64,000 nt of DNA from Carnegiea gigantea (lineage: Eukaryota > Streptophyta > Magnoliopsida > Caryophyllales > Cactaceae). Positions 32,881-45,000 of the stretch are shown here, one piece after another. Numbering within the stretch: position 1 is the stretch's first letter; each line of letters begins with the position of its first letter. The notes under the pieces are model-generated. The model saw only the letters and a program-made list of their open reading frames with translations, searched no databases and was not told the DNA's origin. The DNA lies in the NCBI GenBank assembly GCA_029747015.1, contig JAKOGI010002724.1:26461-90460 (forward strand). Reading direction: 5' to 3'. The position numbers were made by a program, and so were the translations under genes.

Positions 32881-35800
32881 TTAATTGCAATGAGGTATGT
32901 CATTGAAGATTTCTCTGTATACAACATTCTTGGTGACATTATCAGGGATGTCACTCTTATTAGAAATTAAAAATTTTAACCCAGATGGGAACGTGACACG
33001 GGAAACGGCAACATAAAGCTGTCCATGTGAGAACACTGGTTTGGGAAGGTAGACCCCAACGTGGTTGAGTGTTTGACCTGGACTTTTGTTGATTATCATT
33101 GGAAACGCCAATTTAATTGGAAATTGACATCTTTTAACGCAAATGGCGTGTCATCTGAAGATGATGTCAAGTCAATTCGTGGAATAAGCACTTTTTGCCC
33201 AATTCTGCGACCAGTAATTATCCTCGCTTCCAAAACCTTACTCCTAAGATGTTCAACAATCAAGCGTGTCCCATTACACAACCTCAAATGTGGATCAAGA
33301 TTCCTCAACAAAACCACTGGTGCACCTATTTTCAATTGAATTTCATGGTTCGGCAAGTCTGAGAAAGTTAATCCATATAGTATTTCCAGTGGATGAATGT
33401 TATCAATATCGGGATACTCACTGCTCTCCTGAAATGTATCTGAACTCAAGTATGTGTGACAACTTCCAGGAAGCATTCCTAAAATTTGGTAGTTTAATTT
33501 ATCAACATCGTTGTTTGTAGCAGCAAGTATGCAGCGTTCCTGCATGTAAGAGCCGTCATCGTATCTAGTAGATAACTCAGGGTAAATTTCTGATATTAGG
33601 TTGTCCAAACCATTATTGTAATTTGGAATGAGGAACTCAGAAGGGATTTGTATCCAGTTGGCTTCGCTTTCTTCTTGCAATGATATACTGGGTAATATGC
33701 CATTACCGACACTGAAGATCTAATCCGCAAATTGTCGCAATCGATCATATTCATCGCATCATAAGTATAGATCCCTAAGTCACATGTTGATCCTTAAATG
33801 CATGACTTTGCAATAAGGCCAGAAACAAGACCTAGAATTTGATGCCGCAACTGTTTCTGCTCTTCTGCCTCTTGGTACAACAGGAAGTACTTGTCTGAAA
33901 TCACCACCAAATACAATCAATTTTTCACCAAATGGTTGAAGTTCATTGCCACATATGTCCCTTAATGTACGGTCAACTGTCTCGAAAACATGACGGTGCG
34001 TCATGGGCACCTCATCCTATATTACCAATGATGTTTAGCGGATCAACTCAGCCAACTCTGAACGCTTAGACAAGAAGCAATATGATGTTTTCGTCACATT
34101 AATAGGGATCTTGAACATTGAGTGAGCAGTTTTCCCTAATGGTAGTAATAACGCTGCTATTCTAGACGACGCAACTGATAGAATAATTTTCCCTTTTGAA
34201 CGAAGGGCAGCAATAATAGCTTTCCAAACATAGGTCTTGCCTGTCTCGCCACTATCATATATAAAGAAGCATCCTCCTTCATTAGAATCATCAGCAGTAA
34301 TAACATTTTGAACCACTTACATCTGGTAGGAGTTTGACGTAGGAAGCAACGAAGTTAAAGTAGCATCTTCTGAAGTAATGTCATAATCTAATTGCTCCCT
34401 AATTAGCTGATTCCTAAGCTATTGTGCAACATCAGAAGATGGCAACGGCATCGGAGGGAAGTCTTTCAAGGAACAACCATTCCTATTTAGAATAACTTGC
34501 AGTTCATATAATCCAAGATTTTTCCTCTATTCAGTACTAAAACGCAAGTCATCATCATGATGTTCACGTTGTAATCTTCGTTCCAAGTCATCTGTCAAGT
34601 CTTCCCAGTGACTTTCCCACAGTACATTAGGCTGTGCAATCTCATTGTACATAAGCATGGAGTAAAACATGCTACATAGTTGTGCCTTAGTAGCCCATGT
34701 TGCTGCTTCAGTTAAAGCATCATCCTATTCATTATTATCACTTACCAATCCCCTTGTACAGCAAGCTTCACGGAATGTAGGGTACAACGTTTCATTAAAT
34801 GTTCTCAGGTCATCAAAGCACGTGGCCCCACGAACAATATTAAGTAGCATTCGCAAATAAAATCGCCCTCCTGAGTTTGGATTTGCAAATGGTAGTCTTC
34901 CAATACATATCCGCTGTTGACGTCTGGTCCACTTTTTCGAACTCCTATTCCAAACATAATACATTGGGAATTCAGCATATGTATATTGCTTCGCTTGAGG
35001 GTCATCCACATTTACTTGGAACCATGCCGTGAGCATACTAATTCGTTGTCTAGCCATATCAAGAACATCATCCAAGTTATCACCGTCTCTGAAAAGAATG
35101 TTATGCTGCTCTGGTAAACGGCACTGTAACATTTCAACAGATGGGTACCGGTGTGTTATTTCAAACTCAAATATTCGCCACATTACATCTATAGCGGATA
35201 CGTATCTACCATCTAGGTATTGTGTAATCTTATCAGCATCTGAATGTTGATTGTGGCCTCCTTCTCCATTAGGTTGACCATTTTCCTCAAGGACAAATAT
35301 AACTTGATTGGGATCTTTATGCATATACCTATGAAGGTATTTGATAACCTTCTTTTGTGCACAATGCTCAACATTGATTTGTGCATCATACTTCACACAC
35401 AGATCACGATTATATGGAACAACCCACTGATTATCAATCTGGTTGCCATTAATAGTAATCATTCTGCCATCATCTCTATGCCGATATCTAACAAACCCAT
35501 TTTCTTTAATAGTTGTATGGTTAGTAAAGGTCTTTGGGTAGTGCTTTGTGCATGTAGGTCCATCCATGCAGGGAAGATAAGGATTAAGTACCCTACATGG
35601 GCCATGGATCATGTGCTTAATAACGGTTTCATATGCAAGTGGGTCTTCATCTTTATCAAGAAGCTCGGCATAATGAAGGCATCGATATCCTTAGAGCAAG
35701 TAGGTTTGTCATTAGTAGCAAGGGTCAAGAGGATATGAGCATGGGGTAACCCTCGTTTTTGGAATTCAATAACATAGATATCTACAAAATTGAAAACAAA

Positions 35801-37380
35801 TAAAGTTACCAACACTTGTTACATAAAAATGCAAAATGGAAACAATGTTGCCCAAGTGCAAACGGACCTGCAACAATGGTACCGAAAAAGTTTTTTTCCT
35901 TGAAATCTCGCATCAACTCCTGTAGGCGTAATCAAAAGACATGGGGTACAATATCTGCCTATCATTCGCATGTTGTCCAGGTTGTTGATCTAGTACTTTT
36001 CGTATTTCAGGCCAATTTAGGTTACAGGTAAATGTGATAAAGAAATCTGGGTACCCAATATGTGCACATATTGCCATCGCATCAAGGAAGTGTTTCCTCA
36101 TGTACCGCGAATCTCCAGTAAAAGAGGAAGGCAAGATGCACCTTCGACCAATGGTGCTGGCATTGGATTCGCTAGCAGTGATAGCATCTTCTAAACCAAT
36201 ATACAGTTCAATACGCAACACATTTTGGTGGTCTCGTATGTAACGAAGAGGTTTATGCTCAATAACAGTGTAACAGTCTACTATACATTGAAGGAACAGT
36301 CTCCCTTCTTGAAGCAAAATATTTACTTCGTTAACTCTGAACTGTATTCTGTATGCATAATATTGGAGCAATGTAATACCTTCACAGCAGTTAATTGACC
36401 CTTCAGCTAGTAGAATACCGCGCACCCATCAATCAGTTCCAAAGGAAAATAAGAGTGGATATTGGAGGGCCATATAAAAAGGATGAGTCCCATGTATTCG
36501 CCTTACATTTCCAATAATTGTTCTTAAAATTATGTCAGTACCAACAGCCTCTACACCTTCACCTATCACAATAAGAGCAGCAACTTCATCAGCAATTGGT
36601 CATATATATTGCCCCATGACCTTGCAGTGATGATGCGAATGCCCATATCATGAACATTATCAGTAGTAATTATGTCTCTTACCTAACGAAATACTTGTAC
36701 ATATGGATTGCATGCATTCAACATTTGTTGCAAATTATTTACGATAGATGAGTCGATCCCATTTACATTGCCTCCCCTCCTAACAGTGTTGATTCTATTG
36801 CGAGACTCATGCTGCATGTCATAAATATAAAGTTGTGCAAATCTTGGGACATGGCCTTCAGGTGGCATTAACGACCCGATTAGATGATAGTTTGCTCCAC
36901 TTATTCGATATGTGTATGGTCCACGACCATCCATAAGAGAGTAATCAATACTTGCTCCCATCAAAGTGAAAGACAACATGGAGTTATAAATGCGGATACT
37001 CTCCATAAAGGTTCTATCATTAAACAATGAAGTAAGAAGAGGTGGGGGTGCAGGTAATGGAGCCAATCTAACTTGACCGAAGTGGTAACATATTCTGAAG
37101 CGAGGTTCATGATTTATACCACCTTGCACCTTCTCGTCATACCACATCGTTGCATTATAATGAATGCAAGTGGTCATTGTTCCAGTGAATGTCCACCGAT
37201 GTGTGAATTTTCTCACAAGTGTGTTCCTTCCTGATTGTGACAAATTGAAGTCCAACATTCTGGCTTCTTCTTGATATCGCTGATATTGAACGATATACGT
37301 AGGATCGTTGACATCTCTATTTATCTTTGTGAACAACCTCCATTTAGCATTAAACCGAGCTTGCCCGTACCTGAGACTTG
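32881..37380 (-). pseudogene. Helitron RepHel (HUH replicase-helicase), decayed
   Basis: It reads almost continuously on the minus strand with several stops and frame slips. From the N-terminus: GANYHLIGSLMPPEGHVPRF (Helitron N-terminal domain); GYPDFFITFTCNLNWPEI; EFQKRGLPHAHILL (HUH endonuclease motif, about 35700); KYLHRYMHKDPN (Y2 catalytic segment, about 35330); IYDSGETGKTYVWKA (Walker A, canonical G-G at second position now E, about 34250); [14 protein letters not shown] (about 33890); and INKSPGQTLNHVGVYLPKPV, then FSHGQLYVAVSRV (motif VI, about 33000-33090). In the Walker B region the Trp of WDEVPM is a TAG. It would nick and unwind DNA for rolling-circle transposition but is not intact. 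Confidence 0.92.
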
Positions 37381-37409
37381 TGGAGTCCGAGGGTATATTG
37401 TTCTCCTAG

Positions 37410-37446
37410 GAGTCTATATATATAACTATATATAACTATATATAAC

Positions 37447-37515
<69 letters not shown>

Positions 37516-37516
37516 A
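37410..37516. repeat. TATATAAC / TA / TG microsatellite
   Basis: Several TATATAACTA units grade into (TA)n and then (TG)n just upstream of the RepHel start. Confidence 0.95.
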
Positions 37517-39040
37517 TGTATGAAAGAAAACATAAGTTATTGGTGAATTGGAAAAGCACGTCTGTGTGGTGTTATGCGTAGTGACACACATGCACGGAGG
37601 ATGACTTCTTTATCAATGTTTAATAAATTTTTAGTTGTGTATGTGTTCTTTATGAATGCGCAAAGGTAAGTGCATATGTATACTACGTAAGTCTTGAACA
37701 TGGGCCCAATTAAATGATTGGAAGATTCATAGTTTTGAAATAGATGTCATTAGTGGTGTAGTATATAAAATCTTTATAAAAGTGAATAAGATGTTTAAGA
37801 TGCGTTGTTTTAAACTGAATAAGATGTTAAACTACGTGGTTATTGGGTGGTTATTCATACCGAAGAAGAACATAATGTATTATACCTTTCCATTTATTAT
37901 GTACTTGTTTGATGTATTTATTGTATTAGTGTTTATCAATTTTGTATTATTGTTCGCATTAATATAAATCAAAGTTTTGGCTTTTACAGTGCTCTGTTTA
38001 GATGTAATAAGTACACATGTCATAATGTTCAATAGATTTAAGTGAAAATGTTTTTGGTCATAAATTCGATTATAGATAAAATACAATGGTTTTGTGTAAT
38101 GTTGAAAGTGTTCAATTTTGCCGCAAATATGTTAATCCAATAATTGTATTTGGAAAGATAGGTATGTGTCAAGATTTGAAATTGAGTTATGCTGTTCCAA
38201 ATAAATAATTTATCTAGACAAAGTCACATATGTAGATATTGTTTGGATATTCCAACCCCACAATATCATAACGTATTACATATATCTATTCATTCAGTTC
38301 TTTTTTTAATGTTGTTATTGTGTAAATGTGTACCAATTTTTTCTGATGCTATATTGGGCTATGCAGTGTGTTGTTTATTTACAGTAAATATTTGTATTCT
38401 AATTGATGTAGTATTGCAATCATATGTTATAGCCTTCCATTTATTATTTACGCATTTGATGTTTTTTTTTTATTGGAGTAATGTGTATGTATTTTGTGTA
38501 GTAGTAAATTAATATCGAGAGGGAAATGGGAGAGTGATAGATGTAGATAAGTGAAATAAGAAAAGAACGATAACCATCACATCAAAAATATGTCATCCTC
38601 TAATGTATGCACATTAATAGACTAAAAGGAGGCAAATCAAACGGGCAAAGAAATTTAACACATATATTAGTTCGAATGATGCAACTTCAGGTTAAGATGA
38701 CAAAAGGATTACTTATAAGATATGATATGTCAAAAATTAAGTAGTTAGGTGATGATATGACCTAATAAATTAAGTAGTAGATTAAGAAATACTATCAAAT
38801 ACCTCCATTCAACCCACAATTTTAGGAATCATTGTTTGAACTTCCCGAATACTGAATTTGTTATCTTGTGCAGGAAATGTTTTATTGTGTAACCCCTTAT
38901 GTTGGTACTTTTGGATGACAAATGATAATTATTTTTAATTTCGGGGAGGTTAAATAATAATTTCAAAAATTATGTGTTAGGAATATAATTTAGTGAAATA
39001 TGAAGGGGGTGTATGCTATTAACTCAATAAATTAGTGATG
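37517..39040. other. AT-rich spacer inside the candidate Helitron
   Basis: No gene is recognised. Short open frames are AT-composition artefacts. Confidence 0.5.
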
Positions 39041-42000
39041 TTACATTTTATTTACAAAATAAGGTTGATGATGTCCAAAACAAAAGAGTGAAGAAGCTTT
39101 TGGACCAGAGTTTAGGGTTATTGCAGCAACTCCCAGATAAATACAACCCCCCGATTTTCAAGCGCCTCCCACCATTAACACCGACATTGTCTCTCTTACT
39201 GCAACACGCTCTCTCTCTCTCGCTCTCCTCTAATCCTCCCCATCGACCTGCTCTCACCTCTCAACATTCATTCAACCTTCACTCTCTCTCACCTCTAAAC
39301 CGTTCACTGACCCCCGAATAGTTTTGCTGATTTTGCCGTCTGTGTTCGAATGATTAAGTGAGTTCAGGGCTAGGAGGTGAAGAACCGGCGACGTTGTTGG
39401 AAACATTGGAGGAGAAAGGTCCATCCAAATCTGCAATTCTCCCACGGTTCTTCGTTTACTGGGTGGCCAAATGATGAGATCCACGTCGTCCACCATCCTT
39501 GCGCCACTACCTGAACAATACAACGACACCCACTTGTAGATCGACCGAAGCCAAGTCCATCAGTATTACACACACCACCAACGCGCCTCTACGGCGGTAG
39601 CGCGTGGATGTATGCGGCAATGTGTGTAGTGTTACATTGAATTTTTCAGCATGGATTGAGCAGATCAGGGGTTTGGAAACATGATGGAAGAAGAAGGGCG
39701 TCGGACGACACCTTCGTCGGCGGCGCACGCGCCACCCCTTCACAGCGGATCTGATGGCATTGGTCAGGTTCTAAACATTGTTTATATATCTACCTTGGAG
39801 CATGATTTGTATCTTCTTTCATGGTGTAATATTAATTTTTCGTAATTTCATCTGGTTTGGACCACCGTTTGTTAAATTTATTTCGTGTTCATAGCGATCT
39901 TGGCATGACTTATCCTCACCCTTTCCTTCTTGATTTCAGTGAGCTGGTTGTTTTGGTTCTGGTTCATCTTGTTGTCTCCGTGTTGTTTTCTTTGGTTGGG
40001 TCCTCTATTTCTCCTGTTTTTGGTTGTCGTTGTTCCAGGTTGAGGTCAGATATGCGTGTGTTTGAGAAACGGAATGGTGTTTTCACCATTAATGGAACCT
40101 TTTTTTTATGAAGACACTTAATATGTTCCAATGTTTGTTATATGTTGTTCTTTAGTAAGTAATTAATTGTAGATTCCTTTAACTTTATCCCTGATAATTT
40201 GAAAATGCTAGATTTGTGTGTATGCATTGTCTTGACCACAAAATCGTGGAATCAGCCTTGAATGCTATTGTTATTCTTATTAGGCTGGGGTTCTTGAAAT
40301 GGGGAAAAATGTTAAGAGTCAGGGACAAAGGAGGCCTTATTAGGGGGTTATGGTTTTGAGGAAGGGTTATCCATTGTCAAGAATCCATGGGGAGTGTGTG
40401 TAGAATAAGCACATAGGAGCAACAGAACCCAAGTTGGTGCATGCAGTTCTTAATATATTGATCTTGGCAAGGCCCACCTGTTGTTTGTGTTTGAGTTTTT
40501 AAATTACCAACTTGTTCTATTTGACTATGATGTTGATGTTTTCCCTCATATTTCCTCAATCTTTCCACATGGGTGTAGGAATGATTCATTGATACCCTTT
40601 CCCTTTCTTTATTTACTTATTGTGTTCAGTTTATAGTAGGTTACGTAGTTCAGGGTTTGATTAATTTATTCCAGTTTTTTATCTTGTCAATTAGCTGTAA
40701 GTTGAATCATGTACAATTTTCTGCAAATGTTATATGTTATTGTGTTTTTTGACTGAGCTTTGCTTACCCCAAATTGTGTCCCGGAACCTACACATCACTG
40801 ATGTACCTAAGCAAACAGTTTGCTCCCACTTATAGGTCAGTGTCAAGGGTCTATAATTTCAATTATCACGATCGTTTACCTAAGTGGTCAACATTAGTCA
40901 GGGGCTGCTCATCCGTGTACTTGTAGAATTTCTTTGCTAGTGCGTTTCAGATTGCTTGGGTTGTTGATGATATCATGCTGCAGTGAGGTGTGTACGCTTT
41001 GATTTTTATCTCCTTCAAATGCTTAATATATTCATTATATGTTAATGTACATAGTCTCACATCTACTTAATTTAGTCTGCATATTCTCTGTACAATTAGC
41101 TTTAGGTTGGATCATGTTTAATTTTTACAAACTGTTAAGTTGTAATCCACATATCTATGAACTCAACAGAAGTGGTCAGTGGTCCATTCTGGTATCTCAA
41201 TGTTTTTTCCACTCATTGCATGTTTTATTCATTCCATTGGTTGTGCTGCTATTATAATTAGATCCAATTTTTCTATTTTCAATTATATTTAAGTTGGATC
41301 ATGTTTAATTCTTGAAAACTGGTAAGTTATAATAGATTTAGGTTGGTCCCTACATGTGGCAGATATAAGAATCAGGTTGTTAAATAATGTTGAACTACAC
41401 ATTGCCAAAATCTGGTTGAATTAAAATAATAATATATAATGGTTTGTGCCAATTTAAAAACTGGTAACATTTGCTATGATATATCATTCATGTATGCAGA
41501 TAGCTTCTTTTCCTCCTACAGGCTGATTTTTTAATTGGTGATTTTGCTTACCATATGTTAAGGAGCAGTTATTGATTTATTTATCTATTTCCCGGGAGGT
41601 GTGTATGCTTTGCTTTTTATCTCCTTCAAATGCTTAATATATTCATTATATGTTAGTGTACGTAGGCTAACATGTGCTTAATTTATTCCGATTATTCTCT
41701 GTGCAATTAGCTTTAAGTTGGATCATGTTTAATTTTTAAAAACTGTTAAGTTGTAATCCGTATATATATGAACTTAACACAAGTGGTTTGTGGTCCATTC
41801 TGGTATCTCAATGTTTTTTCCACTCGTTGCGTGTTTTATTCATTCCATTGGTTGTGCTGCTGTTGTAATTTTATTTCAAAAGAGATTTCTGTTTTAGATA
41901 TAGCGAATCAATTGTTTGAGTAACATGGAGATGATGACCATAAAATATGTACCGAAGCAAACTTCATTTCCTTGATGCTCATGGATCTGTTCTCTCCTAA

Positions 42001-45000
42001 AATTCCTTTGTTGCTTATTGTGTTCAGTTCATGTCAGTTTACGTAGTTTCGAATTTGCTAATTTGGTCTGCATTTTATCTTATTAAATAGCTTTAAGTTG
42101 GATCATGTACAATTTTTGGAAAATTGTATAAGTTAATGTGTTTTATGACTAAGATTTGCTTGCCCCAAATTGTGTCCAAAAACCTACACACCATTGATGT
42201 ACCTACTATCCGGCTGAAAACTTCTGTGATCAACATAACTCTTGAGTTGCGCATGAGTGGGTGCAGTTGTCCATAAACTTTTGCTGTCATACATTTTGGG
42301 TTCTTTTTATTTTTCGTAGCAATATTCTCCCACAGTTTGTCGTTCACTTGGTGGCCAAATGATGAGATCCGCATCGTCCACCATCCTTGCACTGCCATCT
42401 GAACAATACAACAATACCCACTTGTAGATCGGCCGACGCTGGGTCCATCGGTACCACCCACACCGCCAACGCGCCTCTACAGCGGTGGCGCGTGGATGTA
42501 TGTGCCGCTGTGTATGGTATTACATTGAATTTTCAGTGTGGATTGGGCAGATCAGGGGTTTGGAAATATAATGGAGGAAGAAGGGCATTGGACGACACCT
42601 TCGTCGGCGGCGCATGCAGTACACGCGCCACCCCTCCCCAGCAGATCTGATGGCATTGGTCAAGTTCTAAGCATTGTTTATGTATCTACCTTGGAGCATG
42701 GTTTACATCTTCTTTCATGGGGTAATATTAATTTTCCATCTGGTTTGGACCAACGTTTGTTAAATTTATTTCGTGTTCATAGCGATCTTGGCATGAATTA
42801 TCCTTGCCCTTTGCTTCTTGATTCCAGTGAGCTGGTTGGTTGTTTTGGTTCTGGTTCATCTTGTTGGCTTCGTGTTGTTTTTTTTGGCTGGGTCCTCTAT
42901 TTCTCCTTTTTTTATTGTCGTTGTTCTAGGTTGAGGTCAGATATGCGCGTGTATAAGAAAGGGAATTGTGCTTTCACCATTGATGGAACCATTTTTTTTA
43001 TGAAGACACTCAATATGTTCCCGTGTTCGTTATATGTTGTTCTTTAGTAAGTAATTAATTATAGATTCCTTCGACTTTATCCCTGATAATTTGAAAATGC
43101 TAGATCTGTAACTTGAATAGCTGCTTCCGTTAATGTTTTATGTAGCTAAATTGTTCTAAGATTTTGATGTCTTTGTGTGCATGCGTTGTCTTCACCACAA
43201 AATTGTGGAGTCAGCCTTGAATGCTGTTGTTATTCTTGTTGGGCTGGGGTTCTTCAAATCGGGGGAAATGTTGAGTGTCAAGGACAAAGGAGGCCTTATT
43301 AGTGGTTTCTGGTTTTGAGGAAGGTTTGTCCATTGTCAATAATCTATGGGGAGTGTGTGTGGAATAAGCACATAGGAGGAACAGAACGCAAGTTGGTGCA
43401 TGCAGTTCTTAATATGTTGATCTTGGCAAGGCCCACCTATTCTTTGTGTTTGAGTTTGTAAATTGCCAATTTGTTCTGTTCGACTATGATGTTTAAGCTT
43501 GTCACATGGGTGTAGGACTGATTCATTGATACCCTTTCCCTTTTTTTATTTACTTATTGTGCTCAGTTTATAGTAGGCTACATAGTTTAGGGTTTGATTA
43601 ATTTATTCTGGGTTTTATCTTGTCAATTAGCTGTAGGTTGAATCATGTACAATTTTCTGAAAATATTATATGTTATTGTGTTTTTATAAGCACATAGGAG
43701 GAACAGAACACAAGCTGGTGCATGCAGTTCTTAATATGTTGATCATGGCAAGGCCCACCTGTTGTTTGTGTTTGAGTTTGTAAATTGCCAACTTGTTGTG
43801 TTTAACTATGATGTTGATCTTTTCCCTCATATTTCCTCAATCTTGTCACATGGGTGTAGGACTGATTCATTGATACCCTTTCCCTTTCTTTGTTTGCTTA
43901 TTGTGTTTAGTTTATAGTAGGTTACGTAGTTTAGGGTTTGATTAATTTATTCTGGGTTCTTATCTTGTCAATTAGCTGTAGGTTGAATCATGTACAATTT
44001 TCTGAAAATGTTATATGTTATTGTGTTTTTTAACTGAGCTTTGCTTACTCCAAATTGTGTCCCGAAACCTACACATCACTGATGTACCCAAGCAAACTGT
44101 TTGCTCCCACTTATAGCTCAGTGTCAAGGGTCTATAATTTCAATTATCATGATCATTTACCTAAGTAGTCAACATTATTGAGGGGCTGCTCATCTGTGTA
44201 CTTATAGAATTTCTTTGCTAGTGCTTCTCAGATTGCTTGGGTTGTTGATAATATCATGCTGCAGTCACCCTTTGCTTCTTGATTTCGGTGAGCTAGTTGT
44301 TTTGGTTCTCGTTCATTTTGTTGGCTCCATGTTGTTTTTTTTGGTTGGGTCCTCTATTTCTCCTGTTTTTTGTTGTCGTTGTTCCAGGTTGCAGTCAGAT
44401 ATGCGTGTGTACGAGAAAGGGAATGGTGTTTTCAACATTGATGGAACCATTTTTTTTTATGAAGGCACTCAATATGTTCCAGTGTTCGTTATATGTTGTT
44501 CTTTAGTAAGTAATTAATTGTAGTTTCCTTCGACTTTATCCTTGATAATTTGAAAATGCTAGATCTATAACTTGAATAGCTACTTGCATTAATGATTTAT
44601 GTAGCTAAATTGTTCTGAGATTTTGATGTCTTTGTGTGTATGCGTTGTCTTGACCACAAAATCGTGGAATCACCCTTGAATGCTATTGTTATTCTTGTTG
44701 GGCTAGGCTTTTTGAAATGGGGGGAAATGTTGAGAGTCAAGGACAAATGAGGCCTTATTAGTGGTTTATGGTTTTGAGGAAGGTTTGTCCATTGTCAAGA
44801 ATCCATGGGGAGTGTGTGTGGAATAAGAACACAGGAGCAACAGAACGCAAGTTGATGCATGCAATTCTTAATATGTTGATCTTGGCAAGGCCCACCTGCT
44901 GTTTGTGTTTGGGTTTGTTAATTGCCAACTTGTTCTGTTTTACTATGATGTTGATCTTTTCCCTCATATTTCCTCAATCTTGTCACATGGGTGTAGGACT

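Noticed and set aside
34669..36243. Plus-strand open frames across the Helitron region
   Set aside because: They are shadows of the minus-strand RepHel gene, whose motifs are explicit.
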